A DNA stretch of 64,000 bases from Henriciella sp. Lineage in GTDB: Bacteria; Pseudomonadota; Alphaproteobacteria; Caulobacterales; Hyphomonadaceae. The notes beneath the pieces were generated by a model. The model was given only the letters and a program-made list of their open reading frames with translations. It was not told the DNA's origin and made no database searches. The position numbers and the translations under genes are program-made. The stretch spans positions 148,332-212,331 of the forward strand of contig NZ_JAPYRE010000006.1 in the NCBI RefSeq assembly GCF_029936995.1, given 5' to 3'. Below are positions 1 through 8,883 of the stretch, piece after piece; positions within the stretch are counted from its first letter, which is position 1; the number at the start of each line of letters is the position of its first letter.

Positions 1-288
1 GGCACCGCGGATGCGGACGCTGGCCGAGCCGCCGAACGCGCCGTTGGAGTTGATGGTGACGCCGGGCGCCGATGCGATGGCGTCGAGCGCGAAGTCGAAG
101 TCCAGCTTTTCGAGGTCTTCCTCTGAGATGATGCTGACGCTGGAGCCGACTTCGGTGGCCGTCTGGCCGAGGCGTGAGCCTTCGACAACAATCGGGCCGA
201 GGCGTGTGTCTTCGGTGGTGTCCTGCGCGATGACTGGCGTGGCAAGGCCGATCGCACCTGCGCAAAGTAGGGCCGTCTTATACGACAT
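1..288 (-). CDS. btuB: TonB-dependent receptor, probable vitamin B12 receptor (3' part outside window)
   Basis: Only the first 96 codons lie in the window; the gene continues past the left edge. The start ATG at 288-286 is followed by a signal peptide ending near ATPVIAQ, then a TonB-box-like stretch (LGPIVVEGSRLGQ) and the beginning of the plug domain (VSIISEEDLEKLDFDFALDAIASAPGVTINSNG...SVRIRG). This is the standard N-terminus of outer-membrane TonB-dependent receptors. The assignment to cobalamin uptake rests on the cobalamin riboswitch directly upstream on the same strand and on the cob genes beyond it, not on the receptor sequence itself. Expression is probably repressed when adenosylcobalamin is abundant. 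A receptor for another corrinoid or cobinamide is possible. Confidence 0.85.
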   Translation of the reverse strand, partial: MSYKTALLCAGAIGLATPVIAQDTTEDTRLGPIVVEGSRLGQTATEVGSSVSIISEEDLEKLDFDFALDAIASAPGVTINSNGAFGGSASVRIRGA

Positions 289-425
289 GTGGGTTTCCCC
301 TCGTGCACCCCGCCGCCCGGAAAGACAGGTGCGCTTCATAACGACATGCTGGCCTCATGGGTTTGCCATGCGGGCGGCCAGGCCTTTTGCGAGTGCCGTT
401 ACGAAGGAGAGGCTTGGTGCCTTCC

Positions 426-457
426 CGCCCGCTGAGACTTTTCCCGGTCTCCGGGCG
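426..457 (-). promoter_or_regulatory. hairpin following the cobalamin riboswitch (possible expression platform)
   Basis: Reading the minus strand, a two-part stem (CGCCCG then GAGAC, closing with GTCTC then CGGGCG) lies just after the B12 box and about 140 nt before the receptor start codon. There is no T tract behind it, so it is not a classical terminator; it may be part of the switch or an RNA fold in the leader. Role inferred from position only. Confidence 0.4.
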
Positions 458-459
458 AA

Positions 460-640
460 CGACGCGATGGCAGGTCTCCTGGCTCGCCGATCTCTGCTTT
501 CGGGCCGCCTTCCCGGAGCGGTTGGGCTCCAGTGGCATAATGGCCTTCAGCTCCTGGCTGACAGTTGCGGGTACAGCGCCGGACTTTCACCGGCTTCCCT
601 CTTGGCCTCCGGTTGGGAGGCACCATCTGGTGGCGTCTAA
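460..640 (-). ncRNA. cobalamin riboswitch
   Basis: The minus strand carries the conserved blocks of the AdoCbl riboswitch in order: GGTGCC-type entry stem near 617-622, GGGAAGCCGGTG then a core reading CCGGCGCTGTACCCGCAACTG (about 562-600), ATGCCACTGG and CGGGAAGGCG (about 508-538), and the B12 box AGCCAGGAGACCTGCC (469-484). Spacing and order fit the family (Rfam cobalamin class). It sits between the end of cobO and the start of the TonB receptor, so it most directly controls the receptor. Boundaries are approximate. Confidence 0.93.
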
Positions 641-700
641 TGTTGCAAGTGCGAAAAAGTGTCAACAGCGTGCGGACGGAATTGGCGCGACGGGAGGGGT

Positions 701-1303
701 TCAGAAGTCGATCCCGCGCTGCGCCTTAATGCCGGCCTTGAAGGGGTGCTTCACCTCGCGCATTTCGCTGACGAGATCGGCATAGTCGCAGAGTTCCGGC
801 TTCGCATCGCGGCCCGTGAGGACAACACTTGTGTGTTCTGAACGCGCTTTGAGGCCGTCGATCACGGCGTTGATATCGAGATAGTCATAGCGTAGCGCGA
901 TGTTGATCTCGTCCAGGACGACGAGGTCATGCTCACCGTCGCTCATCATTTCGCAGGCGCGCGCAAAGGCGGCTTCGGCCGCGGCAATGTCACGGTCGCG
1001 GTCTTGCGTGTCCCAGGTAAAGCCCTCGCCCATCGTGTGCCAGTCTACCTGGTCGGGGAAATTGGCGAAAAACTGGCGTTCGCCGGTGATCCATTTGCCC
1101 TTGATGAACTGGACAATGCCGACTTTCTGTTTCCAGCCAAGTGCGCGGCAAATGACGCCGAAGGCCGAGCTCGACTTGCCCTTGCCGTCGCCGGTGTGGA
1201 CGAGAATCAGACCGCGTCCGGCATCGCGGGCTTCTGAGGTTTTCTTGCGCTGTTCGGTCTGCAGCGCCTTCATCTTCTCGCTGTGGCTTTCATCGGTGCT
1301 CAT
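701..1303 (-). CDS. cobO: cob(I)yrinic acid a,c-diamide adenosyltransferase
   Basis: 200 residues. ATP:corrinoid adenosyltransferase of the CobO/BtuR/CobA family, which transfers the 5'-deoxyadenosyl group of ATP to reduced corrinoid in the cytoplasm. The P-loop GDGKGKSS lies at about residues 38-45 after the usual short charged N-terminus, followed by RALGWKQKVGIVQFIKGKW and VVLDEINIALRYDYL, all family hallmarks; the length is normal. An AAGGAG-like site precedes the ATG. It is the last gene of cobT-cobS-cobC-cobO, and its 5' end overlaps the phosphatase gene by 14 bp, so translation is probably coupled. The riboswitch lies downstream of it, so this operon is not obviously under that switch. 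Confidence 0.95.
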   Translation of the reverse strand: MSTDESHSEKMKALQTEQRKKTSEARDAGRGLILVHTGDGKGKSSSAFGVICRALGWKQKVGIVQFIKGKWITGERQFFANFPDQVDWHTMGEGFTWDTQDRDRDIAAAEAAFARACEMMSDGEHDLVVLDEINIALRYDYLDINAVIDGLKARSEHTSVVLTGRDAKPELCDYADLVSEMREVKHPFKAGIKAQRGIDF

Positions 1304-1838
1304 GAGAGGCTCCTTGGCGGTTGGGGATCAGGGTGACGTAACAGCCGAAACCGATTGCGGCGGAATGACTGGCAGCGGTTTCGGCGGCGGCAAGGGCGGC
1401 CTTGATGACGCCGGCATGCGTGACGATCAAGGTCTCCTGCTGGCGGTTTTCAAGCTCTGCAATGGCCTCGAGCGTACGGGCGCGCAGCATGGCGACGCTT
1501 TCCCCACCATGCGGGCGGGCATGCATGAAGTCAGATACCCATGCATTGATTTCAGCACGCGGAATATCGGCCCAGGCGCGGCCTTCCCATGTGCCGAAAT
1601 CCATTTCACGCAGACGGCAATCAGTCGTGACGGGCACAGACAGTCGCTTTGACATGAAGTCCGCGAGCTGCTGGCAGCGCGTGAGTGGGCTGGTCACGAT
1701 CTGCTCGACCGGGGGCAGGCCCGACAGAATGTTTTCGGCCTCCTCTGCAAAACTTTCCGCCAGGCCAAGATCCGTCATGCCGTAGCAGGTGCCGGGCGCG
1801 ACAAGCGGCGTGGTATGGCGCAGCAGGCTTACAGCCAT
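1290..1838 (-). CDS. cobC: histidine phosphatase family protein, probable alpha-ribazole phosphatase
   Basis: 182 residues. The N-terminal LLRHTTP is the RHG-like motif with the phospho-accepting His of the phosphoglycerate mutase-type histidine phosphatases; TSPLTRCQQLADF, LREMDFGTWEGRAW and the late VTHAGVIKAAL carry the other conserved catalytic Arg, Glu and His positions. In this context, overlapping cobS by 10 bp and cobO by 14 bp, the most likely substrate is alpha-ribazole 5'-phosphate (or adenosylcobalamin 5'-phosphate) in the nucleotide loop branch of B12 synthesis. The family is promiscuous, so the substrate is inferred from the operon and the family is read directly. Confidence 0.85.
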   Translation of the reverse strand: MAVSLLRHTTPLVAPGTCYGMTDLGLAESFAEEAENILSGLPPVEQIVTSPLTRCQQLADFMSKRLSVPVTTDCRLREMDFGTWEGRAWADIPRAEINAWVSDFMHARPHGGESVAMLRARTLEAIAELENRQQETLIVTHAGVIKAALAAAETAASHSAAIGFGCYVTLIPNRQGASHEHR

Positions 1839-2587
1839 GCCAGAAGCCCCAGATAGAAGCCGGTCTCGCTGACCTGCTGGACAGCGCCCAGCGTGTCGCC
1901 TGTATAGCCGCCGAGTTTTCGTTCAAAAAAGAGGCGCATCAGGGCGTGGCCAAGGGCCAGCCCCGCCAGCGCGTAAAGCAGGGCGAAGGCGGGCTGGAAC
2001 AGCAGCCAGAGGGCAATGAGCGCGCCACCTGACATGCCGGCGACCACCAAGCTCGTCACCGAGACGCCTGAGGCGACCGGCTTGCCGGTGCCTTCGTCGC
2101 GGACATAACGGCTGGTCGCGATGACCAATACCGCGGACAGACGTGACAGGCCGTGCGCGACTGGGAAAGCGAGACAGGCAATCACGACGGGCAGGGAGAC
2201 CAGGGCTGCAAGTTTCAGGGCGAAGATGGCGGCGAGTCCGAGAACGCCATAGGTGCCGACACGGCTGTCCTTCATGATGGTCAGCGAGGCTTCACGCGTC
2301 AGCCCGCCGCCAATGCCGTCAAACGTGTCGGCCAGCCCGTCTTCGTGGAACGCGCCGGTCAGGATCGCGCCGAAGACAAGTGCGAGCAGGACGGCGACAA
2401 TTGCCGGGAAGGCGAGTGTCGCGCTCCAATAAATACTCGCGCACAGACTGCCGATCAGCAGGCCCGTGAGCGGGTAGTAGCGCACCGATGCGGCCATGCG
2501 TTCAGGCGTGTAGGTAAACCAGTCCGGCACGGGCAGGCGGGTCAGGAACTGGATGGCGAGAGCCAGTTTTGCCAGTTCGTCCTTCAT
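1829..2587 (-). CDS. cobS: adenosylcobinamide-GDP ribazoletransferase
   Basis: 252 residues from the ATG at 2587, chosen because it overlaps the cobT stop as ATGA and begins MKDELAKLALAIQFLTRLPVPDW, the typical CobS/CobV start; the frame is open further upstream but that stretch lies inside cobT. CobS is a polytopic inner-membrane enzyme joining AdoCbi-GDP and alpha-ribazole to make adenosylcobalamin. Visible features are several hydrophobic segments, GAFHEDGLADTFDG (metal-binding acidic motif, conserved in the family), SRVGTYGVLGLA and the C-terminal GGYTGDTLGAVQQVSE. The last hydrophobic helix ends close to the stop, as usual. Confidence 0.95.
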   Translation of the reverse strand: MKDELAKLALAIQFLTRLPVPDWFTYTPERMAASVRYYPLTGLLIGSLCASIYWSATLAFPAIVAVLLALVFGAILTGAFHEDGLADTFDGIGGGLTREASLTIMKDSRVGTYGVLGLAAIFALKLAALVSLPVVIACLAFPVAHGLSRLSAVLVIATSRYVRDEGTGKPVASGVSVTSLVVAGMSGGALIALWLLFQPAFALLYALAGLALGHALMRLFFERKLGGYTGDTLGAVQQVSETGFYLGLLAWL

Positions 2588-3597
2588 GACGGCCCGCTGA
2601 CGCCTGCGCTTTCGAAACTTGCCATGTCCCGCAACATTGCCGCGGCAGCCTTGACCAGCGGCCACGCCAGCAGGGCACCTGTGCCTTCGCCGAGGCGCAT
2701 GTTGAGATTGAGCAGGGGCCGAGCCTCAAGTGCTTCGAGCACGCGGCCATGCCCGGCCTCAGCCGAGCGGTGAGCGTAGATGAAGTTCTGGGCAGTTTCC
2801 GGCTTGAGCGCGCGGGCGCTGAGGGTGGCGACCCCAGCGATAAAACCGTCCACGAGGATAATCTTTCCAGCAGCTGCTGCGCCTATCATGGCTCCGGCCA
2901 TGGTGACGATTTCGAAGCCGCCATACTCCATCAGGGCTGTCTGGGGTTCAAGCTGATCCGGCGTGCGGCCAGCTGCCTTTTCCAGGAGGGCAGCCTTCGC
3001 GCGCAGGCCCGCATCGTCGAGCCCGGTGCCGCGTCCGATCAGCTCTGTCACGGGAAGGCCAAGCAGCTTGGCGGCGATGAGACTGGCTGAGGAGGTATTG
3101 CCGATGCCCATTTCGCCAAAACAGGCGACCGGATGGCTGCCCTCCGCGCCGATCTTGCGGCCATTCTCAAGCGCACGGTTACATTCGGCTCCACTCATGG
3201 CCGGGCCTTCGATGGCGTTTGCCGTACCGGGCGCGATGCGGCGCGAGATGAGATTGGGGGCTTCGACAGGTTCGCCTGCGACCCCGCAATCGACGACCTG
3301 GACGTCTGCACCGAGAGACCTGGCGAAGACGTTTGCCGCCGCGCCGCCTGCGAGGAAGTTGGCCAGCATCTGGCGTGTGACATCCTGCGGATAAGCGGAC
3401 ACGCCGGCCCCGGCCATGCCGTGATCGCCGGCGAATATGGTCAGCCGGCAGGTGTCGGCGACCGGGTTTAGGGAATGCTGGATACGCGCGATCTGTGCGG
3501 CCAGTGTTTCGACCTCCCCAAGCGAGCCGACGGGCTTTGTCTTGAGATCGATGGCGCGGCGTAGCGTGGCCTCGAAGTCGGTGGGCTGTTGCGTCAT
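2584..3597 (-). CDS. cobT: nicotinate-nucleotide--dimethylbenzimidazole phosphoribosyltransferase
   Basis: 337 residues from the ATG at 3597, preceded by an AGGGGAG ribosome binding site about 6 nt away; a longer in-frame reading back to 3723 would run into the neighbouring gene and lacks homology-like sequence. CobT activates dimethylbenzimidazole as alpha-ribazole phosphate. Landmarks include KPVGSLG near the N-terminus, FAGDHGMAGAGVSAYPQDVT, GEMGIGNTSSASL, and a C-terminal MRLGEGTGALLAW whose Glu (about residue 304) matches the catalytic Glu of the family. First gene of the cob group; the stop overlaps the cobS start by 4 bp. It follows the CoA-transferase gene after only about 43 bp, so it may be read from the fad operon or from a weak local promoter. 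Confidence 0.95.
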   Translation of the reverse strand: MTQQPTDFEATLRRAIDLKTKPVGSLGEVETLAAQIARIQHSLNPVADTCRLTIFAGDHGMAGAGVSAYPQDVTRQMLANFLAGGAAANVFARSLGADVQVVDCGVAGEPVEAPNLISRRIAPGTANAIEGPAMSGAECNRALENGRKIGAEGSHPVACFGEMGIGNTSSASLIAAKLLGLPVTELIGRGTGLDDAGLRAKAALLEKAAGRTPDQLEPQTALMEYGGFEIVTMAGAMIGAAAAGKIILVDGFIAGVATLSARALKPETAQNFIYAHRSAEAGHGRVLEALEARPLLNLNMRLGEGTGALLAWPLVKAAAAMLRDMASFESAGVSGPS

Positions 3598-3640
3598 GGC
3601 GGCTCCCCTACAGCAGGCAAGTGCCATTTGCGAAGGCTTT

Positions 3641-5542
3641 TTATGCCTCAACGTCGCGCAGGCTTGTGAGGACGAGGCGCCGCCACATACGTTCCTGAAA
3701 GCTTTCGGGCTTTTCCAGCCCAAGACGCTTCATATGCGCTTCATACTGAGTAACGGCCTGTTTTGACGGCCCTTTCAGGATTGCGCTTAGGAGGTAGCTG
3801 ATCCGTCTCCAGCGCGTAGAGGTCCTGTCCTGGAGATGCTCAAGCGCAAGTGCCAGATCCTGTTCGGTCTCGCTGAGTTCCGTGCCGAACGGATACGCGG
3901 GCAGCGCAGTGGTGTGCGGGGCCAGCGCAGCTTTTATGACGTCGGGTGTGTTCAGGCGCCAGGCTTCCGGCACCTTGAAACCAGGTGACAGTTTACCTGC
4001 TGCGACCGCTTCTTCGACCAGCCCGTCAATGAAGCGGGCATCGGTGATCGCGAGCATCCGCTTGACGCATTCTTCATCCGGCTGGCCACGCAGGTCAGCC
4101 ACGCCATATTCTGTGACAACGATGTCGCGAAGGTGACGCGGCACTGTGGTATGACCGTAGGACCAGACGATATTCGATTCCGCTTTGCCTTTGCTCTCGC
4201 GCACGGCCTTCAGCAGGATGATGGAGCGGGCGTTCTCAAGTTCATGCGCCTGAGCGACGAAATTGTATTGCCCGCCGACGCCGCTGACGACGCGGCCATC
4301 TTCCAGCGCATCTGAAGTGACCGCACCAAGGCATGTGGCCTTCATGGCGATGTTGATGAAACGGGCATGCTGGCGTTCCTTGCGGCGCACAGCCTCGTTG
4401 CCGAACAGGGCGTTCACATCATCAACGCTGGTCATGTTAATCAGGCCAAGGGTTTCGTCCGAGGCTTCGCGAAGGCCGCGATAGAAAGTCTGCGGGCCGA
4501 GGAAGAAACCCCCATCTATGGTGATGTTACGGCCTTCATGCGCGGCACGGGAAAAGACATCCGCACGCAGGAGCTCGTACATGCCGAGCGTGAACATTTC
4601 CGTGCAGCCATAGAGCCCTCGCTTGAAAGCATCATAGCCGCCTTCCTCATCTGCCGGACCTGGGGGACCGGGCAGGGCCGTGACAGCCTTCCGGAACTGG
4701 TCGGGCGCCTGGTGGCGCAGGCGTACCGACTGGGCGGCCCCATCCCCGAGCGACCCGATACCGATCTGTAAAGTCCCGCTATCCTTCACCAGACGGGCCG
4801 CGCGCAAGCCGATGGAATAGCTGGTTGTGTCCACCCGCGGGGCGGGCGGTCCGGCCAGGTCATAGGGGCCGGCATCGAGCAGCATGTCGAATTCGCCAGC
4901 CGGGACTTCGGCATCGTTCGGCATGAAGGGCAGTCGTTCGTTAAGCTCGCCGACGACGATGAAGTTTTTCCGTCCTACCTTTTCGCGCATGAGCGGGATG
5001 AGATCGAGACTGAGGTCTGAATTGCAGGACAGGCTGTAGCGTCCTTCACGGGATGAAATCATCTGGCCGAGGACGTTGGCCCGCTCGGCAATAATGCGGC
5101 GCATCGCATGGGTGTAGTTCACGCTGTTATAGTTGCGCTGGGCATAGCTGTTGGAGAGGAGTGTGCCTGTGGCGAGGAAAAACTCCTCGATCTCGATATT
5201 TGCCGGCAGCCTGCCTGCGGCCCGCGCCTTTGCGTAGGCAAGATCCGGGTAATCCCCGAACAGCTTGTCGAGCACGGGTGCGCCGAACCGTTCCTGCAAT
5301 CCGCCCCCGAGAGACGGGCGCACAATGGAGAGCGCGGTGTAGATTTTCAGCGAGATGCTGCTGTCAGCCTCTGCCAGACCATAGAGCGCATTGGTGAACC
5401 GGTTCGCCTTGCCAAGACCGAGAGGCAGGGCAAGACGAATATCCTTGCCGAGCCTGTCGATGACAGCCTCTGCGCATTTTTCAGCCGTATCAAAGGCCTG
5501 CGGTCTGAAGGTCGGGTGGCCGCCAGCTTGCCCCTCTGACAT
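3641..5542 (-). CDS. acetyl-CoA hydrolase/CoA-transferase family protein
   Basis: 633 residues from the ATG at 5542, which has GGAGG 5 nt upstream; an in-frame ATG at 5554 lacks a ribosome binding site. Family members move CoA between acyl-CoA and a carboxylate (for example succinate and acetate) or hydrolyse acyl-CoA. The C-terminal half carries the conserved GVGGQYNFV (about 430) and IVTEYGVADLRGQPDEE motifs of the acetyl-CoA hydrolase/transferase C-terminal domain. At over 600 residues it is longer than the usual roughly 430-500, with extra N-terminal sequence and a C-terminal tail rich in basic residues. It lies 12 bp downstream of the FadJ-like gene, which suggests a role in handling acyl-CoA or acetyl-CoA from beta-oxidation. 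Exact substrate not readable. Confidence 0.85.
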   Translation of the reverse strand: MSEGQAGGHPTFRPQAFDTAEKCAEAVIDRLGKDIRLALPLGLGKANRFTNALYGLAEADSSISLKIYTALSIVRPSLGGGLQERFGAPVLDKLFGDYPDLAYAKARAAGRLPANIEIEEFFLATGTLLSNSYAQRNYNSVNYTHAMRRIIAERANVLGQMISSREGRYSLSCNSDLSLDLIPLMREKVGRKNFIVVGELNERLPFMPNDAEVPAGEFDMLLDAGPYDLAGPPAPRVDTTSYSIGLRAARLVKDSGTLQIGIGSLGDGAAQSVRLRHQAPDQFRKAVTALPGPPGPADEEGGYDAFKRGLYGCTEMFTLGMYELLRADVFSRAAHEGRNITIDGGFFLGPQTFYRGLREASDETLGLINMTSVDDVNALFGNEAVRRKERQHARFINIAMKATCLGAVTSDALEDGRVVSGVGGQYNFVAQAHELENARSIILLKAVRESKGKAESNIVWSYGHTTVPRHLRDIVVTEYGVADLRGQPDEECVKRMLAITDARFIDGLVEEAVAAGKLSPGFKVPEAWRLNTPDVIKAALAPHTTALPAYPFGTELSETEQDLALALEHLQDRTSTRWRRISYLLSAILKGPSKQAVTQYEAHMKRLGLEKPESFQERMWRRLVLTSLRDVEA

Positions 5543-5554
5543 TGCGTCCTCCAT

Positions 5555-7555
5555 TCAGGCTTCACTGTTCTCAGTCGACTCGGGTGCAGGTTCAGTCGAA
5601 ACCTCTTCCTGCTGGCGGCTATAGGTGCACGGGCCGCCCCGGAAGGGCGCAAAGCCTGAACCGAAGACCGCTCCGAGGTCGAGATGGTCGTGTGAGGCGA
5701 CAATTTTCTCATCGAGAACCCGGCGGACCTCGTCGATAAGTGGTGTGAGGAGACGGGCCTGTAGTGTCTCCAGGGTCTGCGCATCGGGATCGACATCATC
5801 TTTCTGCGGTTTGCCGTCCTGCCATGTGTAGAAACCCTCACCGGTTTTCTTGCCGAGGTTTCCAGCGTCAGTCTTTGCAATCAGCCGTTCTGGTGGTTCC
5901 GGCACATGCTCCAGCGCTTGCGACAGGACGCGGCCAACTTCGAGGCAGATGTCGAGCCCCACAGTGTCGGCAACTTCTACAGGGCCCTGCTGCATCCCGA
6001 ATGCTTCAGCGGCGGCATCGACCTCTTCCGGCTTGTAGCCCTCATCGATCAGGGTGATGGCAGCGAGCAGGTAAGGCGTCAGGATGCGGTTCACGAGGAA
6101 GCCGGGCGCGCTTTTGACTGGCAGCGGGAGCTTGTCGATCGCCTCGATGAAAGCCAGTGCGCGTTCGCGGGTTTTCTTCGATGTTTTCTCGCCGCTGACG
6201 ATTTCAACAAGTGGCATCTTCGTGACGGGGTTGAAAAAGTGCAGGCCGACAAAGCAGGCCGGGTCGGGAAGTTTTTCGGCTAGTGTTTCCAGCCTGATGC
6301 TGGATGTGTTCGTTGCCAGCAGCGCATCGGGCTTCATCCGGTCAGTGAGGCCCTCATAAATCTTCTGCTTGATCTCTTCCTTTTCCGGACCGGCCTCGAT
6401 GATGAGATCTGCAGACCGGATGCCATCGCCCTTCGGATCGGGGATCAGGCGGTCCATGGGATCACGGATGTCATCAGACCGGTCGTGCTTGCCGTCCATC
6501 CATTCATGGGCGCGGCCCATGGCTTTCGCGATGACGGAGGTGTCGATGTCCTGCAGGGTGACGCTAAATCCCTGCATCGCTGTCCACATGGCGATGTCGG
6601 CGCCCATCGTGCCCGCGCCGATGACATGGACGTGGGATATGCCATGGCCGTCGCTGAGACGCGCCTGACGTTTGAGGGCTTCCTGACGGGTGAAGAGGCC
6701 GATCAGGTTTCGTGCAGTTCTGGTCTGGCTAAGTTCCACAAAGGAACGCGCTTCGGCAGCAAGCACCTTTTCCTTCTCGGACTCATCCTCGAACAGGTCG
6801 ATCAGGGCATAGGGAGCCGGATAATGCGCTTCGCTAAAGCGCTTGGCTGTTTCCTTGCGCGCCCGGCTGGCGATGTACTGACGACCGGGACCGGACATTT
6901 CGAGCGTGCGTCTGATGCCTGCGATAAAGCCGCGTTCCTTTTGTGCCTTTCCGGTTTCAGCAGCGGCATGGGCCGCGGCCTCAAGGTGGCGTTGGGGCAC
7001 GGCATCACGTACAAGCCCCATCTCATTTGCCTTGCGGGCATTGATCGTGCGTCCGGTCAGCATCAGCTGGAGTGCGCCAGAAGGCTCAATGGCCTGCGGC
7101 AGTCTGAACGTGCCGCCGAGGCCGGGATGCAAACCGAGCTGGATTTCTGGGAAACCGAAACTGGCCGAGGTGTCTGCCACGCGATGATCGCAGGCAAGCG
7201 CGACCTCCAGCCCACCGCCGAGACATGTGCCATGAATGATTGCAACGGTCGGGCAGGACAGGGCTTCCAGCCGGTTCAACGCGGCGTGGCCCTGATCAAT
7301 CAGGGACTTGAGGTCTTCTGGATCGGTTCTCGAAATTTCTTCGATGTCAGCTCCCGCCATGAACCCCGACGGTTTGCCCGAGCGCAGGAAAAGTGCTTTC
7401 GGCGGTGCCTTCTCGATCTCGTCCAGAAAGGCCGAGAACTGGTCGAGGACGGCGCGGCCAAGTGTGTTCTGCGCCTGTCCTGGCACATTGAGCGTCAGGG
7501 TTGCGTAACCGCCCGCCTGTTTTTTCAGGTGCCAGATACTTCCACTACGCGCCAT
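5555..7555 (-). CDS. fadJ: FadJ/FadB-like bifunctional enoyl-CoA hydratase / 3-hydroxyacyl-CoA dehydrogenase
   Basis: 666 residues. The N-terminal crotonase domain (about 1-190) has the oxyanion-hole region FMAGADIEEISR, and GGGLEVALACDHRVA plus FPEIQLGLHPGLGGT with the two catalytic glutamates. The NAD-binding domain begins at VHVIGAGTMGADIAMW (about 305), followed by ATNTSSIRLETLAE and GLHFFNPVTKMPLVEIV, and two C-terminal dehydrogenase domains with GFLVNRILTPYL. It performs hydration and oxidation of the acyl chain in beta-oxidation and would form an alpha2beta2-type complex with the thiolase encoded just upstream, whose stop codon shares one base with this start (TGATG). Slightly shorter than E. 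coli FadB/FadJ. FadB versus FadJ naming is not resolvable here. Confidence 0.93.
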   Translation of the reverse strand: MARSGSIWHLKKQAGGYATLTLNVPGQAQNTLGRAVLDQFSAFLDEIEKAPPKALFLRSGKPSGFMAGADIEEISRTDPEDLKSLIDQGHAALNRLEALSCPTVAIIHGTCLGGGLEVALACDHRVADTSASFGFPEIQLGLHPGLGGTFRLPQAIEPSGALQLMLTGRTINARKANEMGLVRDAVPQRHLEAAAHAAAETGKAQKERGFIAGIRRTLEMSGPGRQYIASRARKETAKRFSEAHYPAPYALIDLFEDESEKEKVLAAEARSFVELSQTRTARNLIGLFTRQEALKRQARLSDGHGISHVHVIGAGTMGADIAMWTAMQGFSVTLQDIDTSVIAKAMGRAHEWMDGKHDRSDDIRDPMDRLIPDPKGDGIRSADLIIEAGPEKEEIKQKIYEGLTDRMKPDALLATNTSSIRLETLAEKLPDPACFVGLHFFNPVTKMPLVEIVSGEKTSKKTRERALAFIEAIDKLPLPVKSAPGFLVNRILTPYLLAAITLIDEGYKPEEVDAAAEAFGMQQGPVEVADTVGLDICLEVGRVLSQALEHVPEPPERLIAKTDAGNLGKKTGEGFYTWQDGKPQKDDVDPDAQTLETLQARLLTPLIDEVRRVLDEKIVASHDHLDLGAVFGSGFAPFRGGPCTYSRQQEEVSTEPAPESTENSEA

Positions 7556-8883
7556 CAGGCCGCCTCCGTTTTATCAGTTTCGGTGCGCGACGGGGGTGTC
7601 GATGCTGCAAGGGCTTCCAGAAGCATGCCGCCTCCCTGGCCCCCGCCAATGCACTCTGTGGCAATGCCGGTTCTGTTGCCGCGCCGGCGCATGGCATTAA
7701 GCGCGTGCAGGATGATACGGGCACCGCTGGTGCCTACGGGATGGCCAAGGCTGATCGCACCGCCATCGACATTGAGGCGCTCACGGTCAATCTCACCCAT
7801 CGCGCCCTCAAGGCCGAGCTCCTCCTTGCAGAACGTGTCGCTTTCCCAGGCTTTCAGGCAGGCCAGGACCTGATGGGCGAAAGCCTCGTTTAGTTCCCAG
7901 AGATCAATGTCACCCAGACCGAGCTGATGTCGTTTGAGAATGGGAGTCACGGCATGGACCGGGCCGAGCCCCATGCATGCGGGGGAGAGGGCCGCCCAAT
8001 GACTGTCGCGGATTTCGCCCAGGGGTTCCAGACCGTGCTTGTCCACAAAGCGTTCCGACGCCACCAGCATCCAGCAGGCGCCATCCGTGATCTGTGAGGA
8101 GTTACCTGCCGTGACATGCCCATAAGGACGCTCGAAGACGGGGTTCAACGTGTCCAGCTTCTCGACATTCGAGTCCGGGCGCACACCGTCATCCTTTTCG
8201 AAAACTTCGCCATCCTGACTGAAGACCGGGTCAACCTCATTGTCGAGCCAGCCATTCTCCTGCGCTCGGGCAAGGCGCTTGTGGCTCTCCACGGCGTAGG
8301 CATCAGCTTCCTTGCGCTTGATATTCCACTCGTGACGGAGGATTTCAGCGGTCTGTCCCATGCCGAGGTCGACCACGGTGTCGGTAAGCCCCTTTTCGAC
8401 GCCGATAACGGGTTCGAGCATGGAAAAGCGGAACTTGCTGACGGCTTCGACGCGGTCGAGCAGGGACCTGGACGTGTTCAGGCCGGCAAACCAGTCGACC
8501 GCCTGTTCATTCAGGAGCAGGGGCGCGTGGCTGAGGCTTTCAGTGCCGCCAACCATGAGACAGTCATAATCACCTGCGCGGATATAACGAAAGGCGCTAT
8601 CGACCGATTGCATGCCGGAGCCACAGTTGCGCTGTACCGTCCAGCCCGGCATGTCCTTGCCGAGGCCCATGCGCAGGGCTGCGACACGGGCCGGATTAGT
8701 CGCCTCTGCACCGGGCGAGCCGCACCCCAGAATGACTTCCTCGACCTGACTGGCGATTTCCGGGTGACGCAGCAGGAGCGTACGCCCGGCCTGCACTGCG
8801 AGATCAACGGCCGTGAACGGACCGGGTTTGCCGCGGGCCTTTATGAAAGGTGTGCGATTTCCATCGACAACATAGACCTTCAT
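7555..8883 (-). CDS. fadI: acetyl-CoA C-acyltransferase (3-ketoacyl-CoA thiolase)
   Basis: 442 residues. Thiolase that releases acetyl-CoA from 3-ketoacyl-CoA. The nucleophile Cys lies in QRNCGSGMQ (C87); the second catalytic region SLGHPVGTSGARI and the third Cys in TECIGGGQGGG are present near the C-terminus. The length (over 420) and pairing with a FadJ-like alpha subunit are closer to FadI-type than FadA-type, but this is a weak distinction. Its start overlaps the acyl-CoA dehydrogenase stop by 4 bp and its stop shares a base with the hydratase/dehydrogenase start, so the three are translationally coupled. Confidence 0.93.
   Translation of the reverse strand: MKVYVVDGNRTPFIKARGKPGPFTAVDLAVQAGRTLLLRHPEIASQVEEVILGCGSPGAEATNPARVAALRMGLGKDMPGWTVQRNCGSGMQSVDSAFRYIRAGDYDCLMVGGTESLSHAPLLLNEQAVDWFAGLNTSRSLLDRVEAVSKFRFSMLEPVIGVEKGLTDTVVDLGMGQTAEILRHEWNIKRKEADAYAVESHKRLARAQENGWLDNEVDPVFSQDGEVFEKDDGVRPDSNVEKLDTLNPVFERPYGHVTAGNSSQITDGACWMLVASERFVDKHGLEPLGEIRDSHWAALSPACMGLGPVHAVTPILKRHQLGLGDIDLWELNEAFAHQVLACLKAWESDTFCKEELGLEGAMGEIDRERLNVDGGAISLGHPVGTSGARIILHALNAMRRRGNRTGIATECIGGGQGGGMLLEALAASTPPSRTETDKTEAA

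Noticed and set aside
11..640. 209-codon plus-strand frame at the left edge
   Set aside because: It is antisense to the TonB receptor start and the cobalamin riboswitch, both of which are well supported on the minus strand.
6485..7873. 462-codon open frame on the plus strand
   Set aside because: Antisense to the FadJ-like and thiolase genes and spanning their junction; no domain or start signal.
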